Positions 16,579 to 25,714 are shown, counted from the first letter of the stretch. The stretch: 64,000 bases of DNA from Myxococcales bacterium UBA1660 (GCA_002320815.1 DCLA01000019.1:72712-136711); one strand, 5' to 3'. A program made the numbers and translations. Notes: generated from the sequence alone by a model not told the origin.

Positions 16579-17960
16579 TCCGCCAGGATACAGGTCGGGA
16601 ACTCGCCCGCGGGGTTGCAGACGACCGCCGGGCCGTTGCAGCAGGCCTCGCCGTCGCGATCGCAGATCTCGCCGAGCTTGGGTCCGGCGCAGGGGTCGCA
16701 GAGCTCGGCGTCGCTGGTGCAGACCTGACCGCCGGCGCCGTCGTCCACGCAGCCGCAGCCGCAGCAGTCGGCGTCGGTGGTGCAGGAGCCCCCGTCACTC
16801 ACGCACATGGAGCCGCAGCGCAGGGTGCCGGTGCCGTCCAGGGCGCAGACGCCGCTGCAGCAGACGTCGCCGAAGGCGCACTCGAGGCCGTCGTCGAGGC
16901 AGCAGAGGTCGCTGCCGCCGGCGCGCTCGTCGGTGGGCGGCTGGCACTCGATGTCCGGGTAGGCGTCCTTGCAGCACTCCTCGGTGGTCTCGCACTCGAA
17001 GGTGGGCAGGGTGCAGGCGCCGTCGCCGCCGAGACAGCGGCGGAAGCCGGAGCCGGTGGGCTCGCAGCCGGTGTCCCCGCCGCCGTTGGGGCAGCAGTTG
17101 GACGTCGCGCCGGAACCGCCGCAGACCTCGCCCACGGGCTGGCAGGAGCCGTCGTTGGCGCAGCGGGTGATCGGCCGGCCGTCGGCGGTGGTCCCGCTCT
17201 GCTCGCAGGAGCCGGAGCAGCACTCGCCGTCCGAGGAGCAGAGCTCGTTCTGCACCCGGCAGCCGCCGAGGAACTGGCAGCGCGGGCCGTCCCCGGTGTC
17301 CAGGCAGACGGTGGAGCAGCAGCTCCCGTTGAAGCCCTCGGTGCCGCAGGGCTCGCCGGCGCTGAGGCAGGCGCCGATGTTGGCGCAGGTGCCGGCGCCG
17401 TCGCCGTCGGGGTCGTCGCAGAGGCCGTTGCAGCACTCGGCGTCCAGCGTGCAGGCCATGCCGGTGCCGGTGCAGGCGGGCGGCGGCGCGCAGTTGCAGC
17501 TCCCGCCGGCGCAGGCGGTGCCCGCTTCGTTGGAGCAGAAGCCGCTGCAGCACTGGCCGGCCATGGTGCAGGTGTCGCCGGTGGTGCCGCAGCTCGCCGG
17601 CGGCACGCAGACGTCGCCTTCACAGGCGCCGGAGCAGCAGTCGCTGCCGGCCACGCAGACCTCGCCCACGTCGCTGCACATCGGGCGGGTTCCGCAGACG
17701 CCGGCCTCGCAGCTCTCGGAGCAGCAGTCGGCGTCGGCCTCGCAGGTCACGCCGTCGGCGGCGCAGCTCCCCATGGTGCAGACGTTCTCCTCACAGGGCC
17801 CCTCGCAGCAGTCGGCTTCGACCGAGCAGGTACCGCCCATGCCTTGGCAGACCGGACCGGTGTCCTCTTCCGGGGTGTCGGCGTCGACCGTCGTCGTGTC
17901 GTCGCAGTCACAGGCGGCGAAGGCGAAGAACGAGAGAAGGAGGGGAGTGAATCTACGCAT
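16575..17960 (-). CDS. Cysteine-rich lipoprotein with tandem knottin-like repeats
   Basis: A 461-residue predicted lipoprotein: the ATG at 17960 gives a signal ending in FAFAAC (Cys17), with a second cysteine two residues later. By hand count about 78 residues are cysteine. They form roughly eleven or twelve tandem units of about 32-45 residues with the pattern C-x5/7-C-x4/6-CC-x3-C-x4/10-C, which is the spacing of inhibitor cystine knots (knottins) and Dickkopf-like modules. Typical units contain DADCCSESCEAGVC or GSDCCSGACEGDVC. The protein should sit on the cell surface or in the periplasm, stabilised by many disulfides. Function is unknown; adhesion, predation or binding of metals are guesses. 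It precedes a lipase gene with a 4-base overlap. Confidence 0.75.
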   Translation of the reverse strand: MRRFTPLLLSFFAFAACDCDDTTTVDADTPEEDTGPVCQGMGGTCSVEADCCEGPCEENVCTMGSCAADGVTCEADADCCSESCEAGVCGTRPMCSDVGEVCVAGSDCCSGACEGDVCVPPASCGTTGDTCTMAGQCCSGFCSNEAGTACAGGSCNCAPPPACTGTGMACTLDAECCNGLCDDPDGDGAGTCANIGACLSAGEPCGTEGFNGSCCSTVCLDTGDGPRCQFLGGCRVQNELCSSDGECCSGSCEQSGTTADGRPITRCANDGSCQPVGEVCGGSGATSNCCPNGGGDTGCEPTGSGFRRCLGGDGACTLPTFECETTEECCKDAYPDIECQPPTDERAGGSDLCCLDDGLECAFGDVCCSGVCALDGTGTLRCGSMCVSDGGSCTTDADCCGCGCVDDGAGGQVCTSDAELCDPCAGPKLGEICDRDGEACCNGPAVVCNPAGEFPTCILAE

Positions 17961-17990
17961 CCTGCAATGATGCCAGCAGCACGGAAGAAT

Positions 17991-18010
17991 TGTGAACGAG
18001 TGTGAAGGGA
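17991..18010. promoter_or_regulatory. Direct repeat in a divergent intergenic region
   Basis: TGTGAA occurs twice, spaced one helical turn (10 bases) apart, at 17991 and 18001, between the divergent cysteine-rich lipoprotein and acyl-CoA dehydrogenase genes. Such spacing is typical of OmpR/PhoB-type sites, but no consensus is recognised. Confidence 0.2.
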
Positions 18011-18060
18011 TTTCTCGCGATGGGCTGGAATCCGTTCTCAGTGCAAACCAGGATACGCGC

Positions 18061-19848
18061 GTGAACCCTCTGATCGACGACCGCCTCATCGACCTGCTCC
18101 TGGACCTGGAGCGCGTGGAGGAGCTCTGCGCCTTCCCCTACTTCGCGGACCACGACCGGGAGACCTTCGGGCTCTACGTGGACGCCTGTCGCCGCGTGGG
18201 GCGGCAGGTGCTCTGGCCGAGCTACGTGGCCACCGACGCCGAGCCCCCGGCACTGGCGGAAGGCCGCGTGCGCCTGCACCCGAAGACCAAGGACGGCTTC
18301 CACCAGGTGCGCGAGCTGGGGGTCATCGCCGCCAACCGCCCCGAGGCCTTCGGCGGCCATCAGCTGCCCATCACGGTGTCCACCCTGGCCCACGCCTACC
18401 TGATGGCCGGCAACCTCTCCACCGCAGGGCTGGCCTGGCTGACCACTGGCGCCGCGCACCTGGTCGAGGAGTTCGCCGACGAGGCGGTCCGCACGACCTT
18501 CCTGGAGCCCATGCTCGAAGGTCGCTGGACCGGCACCATGGCCCTGACCGAGCCCCACGCGGGGTCGTCCCTGGGGGACCTGACCACCACCGCCACCGAC
18601 GCCGGCGACGGCACCTACCGGATCCGCGGGGCGAAGATCTTCATCAGCGGCGGCGACCACGACGCGGCCGAGAACGTGGTGCACTTGGTCCTGGCCCGCA
18701 TCGAGGGCGCGCCCGACGGCGTGAAGGGCATCTCGCTCTTCGCCGTGCCCCAGCGGCGACCCACCGAGCTCGGCGCCGGGGCGGCCGACCGCGAACTCGA
18801 GCCCAATGACGTCCACGTCACCGGGCTCATCCACAAGATCGGCTGGCGCGGCCTGCCCAGCCTGGCCCTCGGCTTCGGCGACGAAGGGGACTGCCGCGGG
18901 TGGCTCGTCGGGCGGCCGCACCACGGTCTGCGGCAGATGTTCCAGATGATGAACGAGGCCCGCATCGGGGTCGGCGTGTCCGCCGCGGCCACCGCGTCGG
19001 TCGCCTACCACGAAGCCCTGGCGTATGCGCGGGAGCGGACCCAGGGGCGCGCCCTGGGGAGCCGCAGCGAGAGCGAGCCCGTTGCGCTCGTCGCGCACGC
19101 CGACGTCCGGCGGATGCTCCTGCGCATGAAGAGCATCGTGGACGGCTCCTTCGCGCTGGCCGCCACGACCGCGCGCCTGGCCGACGAGGCCCAGCACGGC
19201 CCCGAGGCCGGTCGGCCCCGGGCTGCGGCGCTCCTCGACCTGCTGACGCCGATCACCAAGACCTTCCCCGCGGAGTGGGGCTACGAAGCCAACGTCCTCG
19301 CGGTGCAGATCCACGGCGGCTACGGCTACACCAGCGAGTACGTGCCCGAGGCGCTGATGCGCGATCAGAAGCTGAACTCGATCCACGAGGGCACCACCCA
19401 GATCCAGGCGCTCGATCTGCTGGGCCGGAAAGTGGTCGCCGGCGGCGGTGCCGCCCTCGGCATCCTGAAGGAGTCCATCGACGAGACCCTCGCCGCCGCG
19501 CGCGAGGCGGGCGTGGACGAGGCGCTGCCCGCGGCGCTCGAACGCGCCCTCGGCGAGGTGGCGGCGCTCACCGCCGCGCTGGGCACGGCCGGAGCCCAAG
19601 GGGATCTCGAGGGCATGCTGGGTCACGGCGTGGACTACCTGACCCTCTTCGCCATCGTGATCGTCGCCTGGCAGCACCTACGCCTGGCCACCGCGGCCCA
19701 GCGCGCGGGGGGCGAGAGCGACTTCCACCGCGGGCTCCTGCAGAGCGCGCGCTACTGGTTCGCCACCGAGTTGCCCCGAGTCCCGATGCTCGCCCGGCGC
19801 TGCCGCGAGGACCGCAGCTTCGTCGACCTCGACCCCGCCTGGCTGTAG
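18061..19848 (+). CDS. Acyl-CoA dehydrogenase, DmdC-like
   Basis: A 595-residue flavoprotein, longer than ordinary acyl-CoA dehydrogenases (about 380) and the right size for the DmdC/AcdA group, whose best-known member oxidises 3-methylmercaptopropionyl-CoA. The GTG at 18061 is preferred to the upstream in-frame ATG at 17992. MALTEPHAGSSLGDL is the flavin/substrate-binding signature, QIHGGYGYTSEYVPE forms the conserved C-terminal part, and the catalytic base is the Glu of IHEGTTQIQ at about residue 443. The extra 100-residue C-terminal domain typical of this group follows. It should insert a double bond into a fatty acyl-CoA; the exact substrate is unknown. No ETF genes are near. Confidence 0.88.
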   Translation: MNPLIDDRLIDLLLDLERVEELCAFPYFADHDRETFGLYVDACRRVGRQVLWPSYVATDAEPPALAEGRVRLHPKTKDGFHQVRELGVIAANRPEAFGGHQLPITVSTLAHAYLMAGNLSTAGLAWLTTGAAHLVEEFADEAVRTTFLEPMLEGRWTGTMALTEPHAGSSLGDLTTTATDAGDGTYRIRGAKIFISGGDHDAAENVVHLVLARIEGAPDGVKGISLFAVPQRRPTELGAGAADRELEPNDVHVTGLIHKIGWRGLPSLALGFGDEGDCRGWLVGRPHHGLRQMFQMMNEARIGVGVSAAATASVAYHEALAYARERTQGRALGSRSESEPVALVAHADVRRMLLRMKSIVDGSFALAATTARLADEAQHGPEAGRPRAAALLDLLTPITKTFPAEWGYEANVLAVQIHGGYGYTSEYVPEALMRDQKLNSIHEGTTQIQALDLLGRKVVAGGGAALGILKESIDETLAAAREAGVDEALPAALERALGEVAALTAALGTAGAQGDLEGMLGHGVDYLTLFAIVIVAWQHLRLATAAQRAGGESDFHRGLLQSARYWFATELPRVPMLARRCREDRSFVDLDPAWL

Positions 19849-19863
19849 CCCGGCGAGCGCGCG

Positions 19864-20832
19864 TCAGCCGGGGACGATGACGACCTTGCCCAGCACCTTG
19901 CGCTCGTCCATCGCGCGGAGCGCGTCGGCGGTCTCGTCGAGGGCGTAGCGCTCGGACACGTGGGGGCGGAGCGCGCCGTCGGCGTGGAGCCGGAAGAGCG
20001 CCGCCATGTTGGCCGCGTGGGCGTCCGGGTGGCGCATGGCCCACGCGCCCCAGGCCACGCCGACGATGCTGCACTCCTTGAGGAGCGCCAGGTTCCAGCG
20101 CACCGCAGGGATGCTCCCCGCCGCGAAGCCGATCACCAGGTGCCGCCCCCCGGGCTGCAGCGAACGCAGCGCGGGCTCGGCGAGGTCGCCGCCGACCGGG
20201 TCATAGACCACGTCGACGCCGCCCACGGCCTTGGCCGCCTTCTTCAGGTCGTCCCGGTCGTAGCGGATGGTGTGCTTGGCGCCGTGGGCGCGACAGAGGG
20301 CGAGCTTCTCGTCGGTGGACGCCGCGGCCACGACCTCCGCGCCCAAGGCCGCGCCGATCTCCACCGCGGCGAGCCCCACGCCCCCAGCGGCGCCGAGCAC
20401 CAGGAGCCGCTCCTCGGTCGCCAGCGCGCCCCGATCGACCAGCGCGTGATACGAGGTGCCGTAGGTGAAGGCGAAGGCGGCGGCGGTCTCCAGGTCCATG
20501 GTGTCCGGCACCCGGACGAGCTGCCTGGCGCTCAAGGCCACGTGGGTGGCGAAGCCACCGAAAGGCAGGAGCGCCATGACCCGCTCGCCGACCTCCCAGC
20601 CCTCGAGGCCCTCCCCGAGAGCGATGATCTCACCCGCGATCTCGCCGCCGCAGGCGAAGGGCGGCGGCGGCTTCAGCTGGTACATGTCGCGGGTCATCAG
20701 CAGGTCGGGGAAGTTCACCCCGGCCGCCGCGACCTTCACCACCACCTGGCCCTTCTTGGGCGTCGGGTCGGCCAACTCCTGGACGGAGATGCCCTCGGGA
20801 CCCGTGAACTCGGTCACCATCGCTGCGCGCAT
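19864..20832 (-). CDS. NADPH:quinone oxidoreductase-like medium-chain dehydrogenase
   Basis: A 322-residue zinc-free medium-chain dehydrogenase/reductase of the quinone oxidoreductase group. After an N-terminal GroES-like fold (AAAGVNFPDLLMTRDMY, GGEIAGEI) comes the Rossmann motif GAAGGVGLAAVEIGAALGAEVVAAAST (around residues 147-172), and the ACGG-type motif of this subgroup is present. No zinc cysteines are seen. It should transfer electrons from NADPH to quinones or enals; the physiological substrate is not known. The ATG at 20832 lies 17 bases after the stop of the GlmS-like gene, so the two are probably co-transcribed, and it converges on the acyl-CoA dehydrogenase gene with 15 bases between stops. 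Confidence 0.88.
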   Translation of the reverse strand: MRAAMVTEFTGPEGISVQELADPTPKKGQVVVKVAAAGVNFPDLLMTRDMYQLKPPPPFACGGEIAGEIIALGEGLEGWEVGERVMALLPFGGFATHVALSARQLVRVPDTMDLETAAAFAFTYGTSYHALVDRGALATEERLLVLGAAGGVGLAAVEIGAALGAEVVAAASTDEKLALCRAHGAKHTIRYDRDDLKKAAKAVGGVDVVYDPVGGDLAEPALRSLQPGGRHLVIGFAAGSIPAVRWNLALLKECSIVGVAWGAWAMRHPDAHAANMAALFRLHADGALRPHVSERYALDETADALRAMDERKVLGKVVIVPG

Positions 20833-20849
20833 GGGCGCACGATAGCGGA

Positions 20850-22910
20850 TCAGTCGACGGTGATGCTCTTGGAGACGTTCTTGGGCGCGTCGGGGTCGAC
20901 GCCGTGGCCCCGGACCCCGAGGTCCTCGAGGTAGGCGCGCTTCTTCATGCTCATCTTCAGCGCCAGCACCTGGAGCGCCACGGTCGCCGAGAACACGGCC
21001 TGCAGCGTGTCGCCAGTGGAGGGCAGGGCCACCACGATGGCCTGGTACTCGTCGTGGCCCATGGGCTTGCCCTCGGCGGCCTCGCGGAGCCGCGCGGACT
21101 CCTCGGCGATGACCAGGGTCTGGGCCCCGCGGATCTTGTGGGTGTGGAGCTGCGAGATGGTCAGGTCCACGTCGCGCTCGGCGGGCCCGGTCACGTAGAC
21201 CAGCGGGTAGTCCGCGTAGAGCGCGCCGAAGTGGTCGCGTAGCGCCGTGCGCGGATCGGTGCCGGCGGTGGCCACGGCGTCCAGCAGCGCTTGGACCTGC
21301 GCGGCGCCGAAGACGGTGTTGGTGCCCAGGATGGTGTTTGGGCCGTGCTTGAACTCCGAGCCCTCGAAGCCCTCGGTGTGGTTGAGCACCACCTCGCGGA
21401 CCTTGAGCGCGCCCTCCTTGGCGATGGAGAGCATCCGGGTGGCCAGGATGTGGATCGAGGGCGCCAGGTGCAGGAGCTCGGCGGCTTCGGCCAGGGCGCC
21501 GTCGGTGGCCGCCAGGGTCCGCTCGACGAGGGCGGCGAGGTCCGCCTTGGCCGGCACGGTCCGCCCCCGGCGCGTGGCCAGGCGATGGGCGAGCTCGTAG
21601 AAGAACCCGAGCTGGGCGATGAAGCTCTTGGTCGCGGGGACGGCGATCTCCGGCCCGCAGCGGAGCGGCAGGACCAGGTCCGCCTTCTCCTGTCCCAGAG
21701 TGGAGCGGACGTTGTTGACCAGCGCGACGATGCCCATGCCGGCGTCGCGGGCCTGGTCGACCACGTCGATGAGGTCCTTGGTCTCGCCGCTCTGGCTCAC
21801 CGCGAGGAAGAGGTCCTCGGGCCGGAAGAGCGCCGCGTGGCGCGCGCGCACCTCGCCGGGGAGCGAAGGCGTGAGGGGCAGCCCGGCGAGCTCGCTGAAG
21901 AAGAGCGCCCCGGCTCCGGCGGCGTGGTAGCTGGTGCCGCAGCAGACCACGTGGAGCTGACCGCCCCGGGCGACGGTCTCCTCGATGCGATCGCAGAGCG
22001 CGTCGACGGTGCGGCCGTAGTCTTCGTCGGCCTCGAAGGAGCGCCGCACCTCGCGCAGGGTGTCGGGCTGCGCGTGGATCTCCTGCTCCATGAAGCTGCG
22101 GTAGGGGGCCTGGAGCGCGGTGTCCTCGATGCGCAGCTCGCTCTCCACCCGGGCGCGCTCGAGGGGCGCGTCGGGGGCGTCGACGGCGTAGACCACTTGC
22201 TCGGCGGCGCCGAGCTCGACCATCTCCCCGGCCTTCAGCGGTAGGAGGGTCCGGGTCTGGGTGAGCACCGCGCCGAGGTCCGAGCTGGCCACGGCGAAGG
22301 CCCCGCGCTCGTCCGCGCCGACTCCGAGGTAGAGGCTCGAGCCGCGCTTGATGGCGATCATCGCCCGGGTCTCCGGGTCCACGACCACCGAGGCGAAGGA
22401 GCCCTCCAGCTTGGCGCACGCGCGGCTGGCGGCCTGGCGGAACGCCTGGCGGCGGTCGAGGGCGGAGTCCTTCAGGGCCTCGGCGAAGAAGTGCTCCACG
22501 GTGTGGACGACCACCTCGCCGTCGTTGTCCGACTCGAGCGTGTGCCCCTCGGCGCGGAGCCAAGCCTGCATCGCGTCGGTGTTGGTGACGTTGCCGTTGT
22601 GGGCCCCGTAGAGGTGCTGATGGCAGCGGACCTCGTGGGGCTGCGCGTTGAGGTCGTCGACCGCGCCGAAGGTGGCCCAGCGGACCTGGCCGCAGAGCAC
22701 CTGCCCCTGCATCCGGTCGATGCCCAGCCCCGGCACCACCTCCGAGGGCGCGCCCACGGACTTGCGCAGGTCGACCCGGCCGTCGGTGCCCTGGACCGCG
22801 GCGCCGGTGGAGTCGTACCCCCGGTACTGCAGGGCCCGGAGAAGGACTCCGCCCTTCTCACCCAGGTCTTCGCGGTCCTTCGAGCACACCAAGCCGATCA
22901 CGCCACACAT
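20850..22910 (-). CDS. glmS: Glutamine-fructose-6-phosphate aminotransferase family enzyme (GlmS-like)
   Basis: A 686-residue enzyme of the GlmS family, against about 605-610 for canonical GlmS. An N-terminal Ntn amidotransferase (catalytic Cys2, YRGYDSTG, GAHNGNVTN) is joined to two SIS isomerase domains (CGTSYHAAGAG, SQSGET, and the end NVSKSITVD). It would make glucosamine-6-phosphate from fructose-6-phosphate and glutamine for peptidoglycan. Several family positions differ: the usual TRWATHG is VRWATFG, the EFRYR region is GEVRAR, and the usual GELKHGP is SEFKHGP. This may be a diverged paralog, or the sole GlmS of a lineage with a longer form. The larger size comes partly from an acidic linker around residues 235-290. 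Confidence 0.85.
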   Translation of the reverse strand: MCGVIGLVCSKDREDLGEKGGVLLRALQYRGYDSTGAAVQGTDGRVDLRKSVGAPSEVVPGLGIDRMQGQVLCGQVRWATFGAVDDLNAQPHEVRCHQHLYGAHNGNVTNTDAMQAWLRAEGHTLESDNDGEVVVHTVEHFFAEALKDSALDRRQAFRQAASRACAKLEGSFASVVVDPETRAMIAIKRGSSLYLGVGADERGAFAVASSDLGAVLTQTRTLLPLKAGEMVELGAAEQVVYAVDAPDAPLERARVESELRIEDTALQAPYRSFMEQEIHAQPDTLREVRRSFEADEDYGRTVDALCDRIEETVARGGQLHVVCCGTSYHAAGAGALFFSELAGLPLTPSLPGEVRARHAALFRPEDLFLAVSQSGETKDLIDVVDQARDAGMGIVALVNNVRSTLGQEKADLVLPLRCGPEIAVPATKSFIAQLGFFYELAHRLATRRGRTVPAKADLAALVERTLAATDGALAEAAELLHLAPSIHILATRMLSIAKEGALKVREVVLNHTEGFEGSEFKHGPNTILGTNTVFGAAQVQALLDAVATAGTDPRTALRDHFGALYADYPLVYVTGPAERDVDLTISQLHTHKIRGAQTLVIAEESARLREAAEGKPMGHDEYQAIVVALPSTGDTLQAVFSATVALQVLALKMSMKKRAYLEDLGVRGHGVDPDAPKNVSKSITVD

Positions 22911-23033
22911 GGGCGAGCACCTAACACGCGGACGGTGGTGGCGCCGCCTCGGTCCCGCGCGACGTGCGGCAGCTCGGCGCCACTCGTGAGCGGCCTCACG
23001 AGCAGCGCGCGAGCGGGGCGATCGCTTGGACGG

Positions 23034-23070
23034 AAAAGCGACGGGCCGACCCCCATCGGGGAGCCGGCCC
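23034..23070 (-). terminator. Probable intrinsic terminator after the lipoprotein gene
   Basis: On the minus strand GGGCCGGCTCCCCGATGGGG pairs with the following GTCGGCCC over 23043-23070, and CGCTTTTCC (23034-23042) comes after the stem. It starts 20 bases beyond the lipoprotein stop at 23091. Confidence 0.6.
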
Positions 23071-23090
23071 GGAACGCGAGCGCGCCAGGT

Positions 23091-23507
23091 TCAGTTGGAG
23101 CCGTTGCCGGTCGAGGTGCGCTTCTTCGCGACCACGATCTCGCTGGGGTGCGAGGCGTTCATGCTGTTCTCGACGGTGATGATGAGCTCGAAGTTCGAGT
23201 GGGGCGAGGTGGCGGTCATCCGACCGACGCGCTCGTCCTCGTCGTAGTCGAGCTGGCCCGCCATCGCCGGGGCGCCGTTGCCGGGCTTGATCCACACCAC
23301 GTAGTGGCGGCCTTGGGCCGAGACGCGGTTGGGGGGCGGAAGGTGCTCGAGCTCCACCGTGATCATCTGGTTCCCGCCCGTGTCCTCGACGATCATCATG
23401 CCGTCGGTGCCCGCGGAGCGGGACGTACCGGTGAGCACGTACTCGTCGGGGCCACCGCATGCGAAGAGGCCGAGAACGAGAAGAGCGAGGGTGAGAATGC
23501 GTGCCAT
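23091..23507 (-). CDS. Hypothetical lipoprotein downstream of the Omp85 gene
   Basis: A 138-residue predicted lipoprotein of unknown function. The ATG at 23507 has AGGAG upstream and the signal ends in LFAC at residue 14. The mature region (GPDEYVLTGTSRSAGTDGMMIVEDTG...) reads as a beta-rich domain, with VELEHLPPPNRV in the middle and a conserved-looking SNFELIITVE near the end, suggesting an immunoglobulin-like or lipocalin-like fold, but no family is recognised. It follows the Omp85 gene after 55 bases and could belong to the same operon and the same outer-membrane pathway. An intrinsic terminator follows. Confidence 0.7.
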   Translation of the reverse strand: MARILTLALLVLGLFACGGPDEYVLTGTSRSAGTDGMMIVEDTGGNQMITVELEHLPPPNRVSAQGRHYVVWIKPGNGAPAMAGQLDYDEDERVGRMTATSPHSNFELIITVENSMNASHPSEIVVAKKRTSTGNGSN

Positions 23508-23562
23508 GTAATCTCCTTGGGCGCGGAGCATACCCGCGGGCGGCCCAAAGGGCCACGACTGG

Positions 23563-25698
23563 TCAGAAGGCTTCGCCGATGGAGACGTGCACCGCGCCCG
23601 CCCATTCGAAGAGGCCGAAGAAATTGACGTTGGTGTCGTCGGCGGCGACCCGACCCGCGCGCTCGTCCTGGCCGAGGGTCTGCATCCCCGGAACGCGCCA
23701 GCCGAGGTCGACCCGGATGGGTCCGATGATCGTGTAGTAGCGGAAGCCGAGACCGACCGAGAGCTGCGGGTTGCCGAAGTCGAACTGCGGGAGCCGGTTC
23801 ACGTCGCCGGTGTCGCCGAAGAAGACCAGGCCGAAGTTGGCGGTCACCGGGACCCGCAGCTCGAGCTGGGCCAGCCAGCGCCGGACGCCGCCCTCCCGGC
23901 CCGAGCCGAGGCGGTTGGCGAGGTAACCGCGGTTGCCCGCCGCGCCGCCGCCATAGAAGCGCTCGGTCCGCGGCCCGAGCTCCTGACTGAGCTCGTCGAG
24001 CTCCGGGTCGTTGACCCCGGTGATGAACATCGCGCCGATGAGGAACCGGCCCGCGAGGGTGATCCGCGCCGGCAGCGGGATGTAGAAGCGTGCGTCCGGT
24101 TGGATGCGGATGTAGTCCCAGCTGCTTCCGCCCCCGAAGATGTAGCCCGCCTCCTGCAGGTTGAGCTGGAGGTAGAAGCCCTTGTGCGGGTTGGTCGCGT
24201 CGTCCCGGAGGTCGAGCCACGCCACCTGCTCCAGCCGGGTCAGGAAGTAGGAGCTGGGGAGATCCGGGAGCTCCGGGCGCTCCAGCTGGTCGTCCGTACG
24301 GGTCTCCACCTGCCCCGTGGGCACCTTGTACCAAGTGAACGCGGGGAGCCCCAGGCTGATGAAGATGCGCTGCCGCCAGAAGAAGCGCTCCAGGTAGAGG
24401 CCGGTGTCGATCTGATGGCGGAAGAAGATGTCCCGCTGGTCCAGGCCCAGGTCGTAGCGGAACTGGACCCGGAGCTGGGTCCGCGGCTCCAGGAAGGCCG
24501 GCTGCTGGAAGGTGATGTCGGTGGTCAGACCCGGCTGGGGCGAGCCCGGCTGCGGGAAGTCGGCGGGGAAGATGAGCTTGGGCTCGACCCGGGTGGTCAG
24601 GCGCCGGAGTCCGCCGAGGAAGTTGCGATTCTCGTAGCGGGCCACCAGGTGGACGTCCCAGCGGTTGAGGGAGACCTGGGTGTAGTCGGTGCGCTGGATG
24701 ACGCCGCTGGTCAGACCGCCCCCGAGCCCGAAGCGGTGCTTGCGCGCCGCCGAGACTCGGACCTCCACGTCGATCACGTTGCCGTCGTCGGGGACGATGG
24801 GCTCCACGGTGACCGCGGAGAACGCGCCCAGGCCGAAGATGGCGGTCTGGGCGTCCTGGACCGCGCTCTGGGAGTAGCGCTCGCCCTCGTAGATGAAGGC
24901 CGCGCCCTCGATGGTCTCCGCGGGCAGGTGCCCCGGATCGACCACCCGCACCTCACCGAAGACGCACACCGGGCCCGGCGAGATCTGCAGGTCGACCACC
25001 GCCTTGCGGGTGGTCCGGTCGATGCGGACCAGGCCCTTCACCTCGGCCCGGGCGTAGCCCTCCTCGGCGAGGAGCCGCTTGATGGCCGCCTTGCTGCGGT
25101 CGTAGAACGCTTCGTCCCAGCGCTCGCCCTCCTTCAGCTCGATGGCGGCCTGGATCTGCTCGCGGAGGTTCTCCGGCGCCCGGTCGAGGCCATAGAGGTT
25201 GAGCTCCTCGACCAGCGTCGGCTCACCCTCTTCCACGACCAGGGTGATGTCCACCTCGCAGCCCTCGCCGTCGTTGAGGCGGGTACACCCGGGCTCGGGG
25301 TCTTCCGGATCCAGGAGGTCGGCCTCCTGGGCCGCTTCGGGCACCACCCGGCTCTCGGTGACCCGGGCGTGATGGTGACCGCGCGCCGCATACCAGCGCT
25401 CGATGCGCTCGATGTCCTGCTCGAGCATCACCCGGTCGTAGTAGGGCCACTCGGTCCAGAACCAGGTCCACAGCTTCAGCTTCGCGCGGTCGCCCTCGAA
25501 GGGCGGGACACCACAGCGGCCGGAGTCCTGCAGATCGAAGTCGATGGTCAGCCGGTCCCGCGGCTGGGTCGCCAGACAGGCCTTGATCGAGTCGGGATCG
25601 AAGATCTCTGCGCCCTCGATCTCCAGGCTCTGCACACCATAGCGGTTCGGCGGGACCCGCTGACAGGCCCCGAGCACCACGACGCAGATCAGCCCCAT
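23563..25698 (-). CDS. tamA: Omp85 superfamily outer-membrane protein (TamA/BamA-like)
   Basis: A 711-residue Omp85 protein: several POTRA-type repeats (residues 20-310, for example VEELNLYGLDRAPENL and FGEVRVVDPGHLPAETIEG) followed by a 16-stranded barrel with the closing motif region GPIRVDLGWRVPG. The signature VRGYxxxxx-like sequence appears as AAGNRGYLANRLGSG and the C-terminal end is HVSIGEAF, a phenylalanine. The signal ends in LGAC, a lipobox, which is unusual for Omp85 proteins. The ATG at 25698 was chosen; a CTG at 25713 would add LRKLF and give a better basic signal start. It begins 16 bases after the tamB stop, so it is the natural partner of TamB in moving lipids or proteins to the outer membrane. 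Confidence 0.82.
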   Translation of the reverse strand: MGLICVVVLGACQRVPPNRYGVQSLEIEGAEIFDPDSIKACLATQPRDRLTIDFDLQDSGRCGVPPFEGDRAKLKLWTWFWTEWPYYDRVMLEQDIERIERWYAARGHHHARVTESRVVPEAAQEADLLDPEDPEPGCTRLNDGEGCEVDITLVVEEGEPTLVEELNLYGLDRAPENLREQIQAAIELKEGERWDEAFYDRSKAAIKRLLAEEGYARAEVKGLVRIDRTTRKAVVDLQISPGPVCVFGEVRVVDPGHLPAETIEGAAFIYEGERYSQSAVQDAQTAIFGLGAFSAVTVEPIVPDDGNVIDVEVRVSAARKHRFGLGGGLTSGVIQRTDYTQVSLNRWDVHLVARYENRNFLGGLRRLTTRVEPKLIFPADFPQPGSPQPGLTTDITFQQPAFLEPRTQLRVQFRYDLGLDQRDIFFRHQIDTGLYLERFFWRQRIFISLGLPAFTWYKVPTGQVETRTDDQLERPELPDLPSSYFLTRLEQVAWLDLRDDATNPHKGFYLQLNLQEAGYIFGGGSSWDYIRIQPDARFYIPLPARITLAGRFLIGAMFITGVNDPELDELSQELGPRTERFYGGGAAGNRGYLANRLGSGREGGVRRWLAQLELRVPVTANFGLVFFGDTGDVNRLPQFDFGNPQLSVGLGFRYYTIIGPIRVDLGWRVPGMQTLGQDERAGRVAADDTNVNFFGLFEWAGAVHVSIGEAF

Positions 25699-25714
25699 GA
25701 AGAGCTTGCGCAGC

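Noticed and set aside
16569..18005. A 478-codon open frame on the plus strand, Ala/Gly-rich
   Set aside because: It is the antisense shadow of the cysteine-rich lipoprotein; low complexity of the codons explains the lack of stops.
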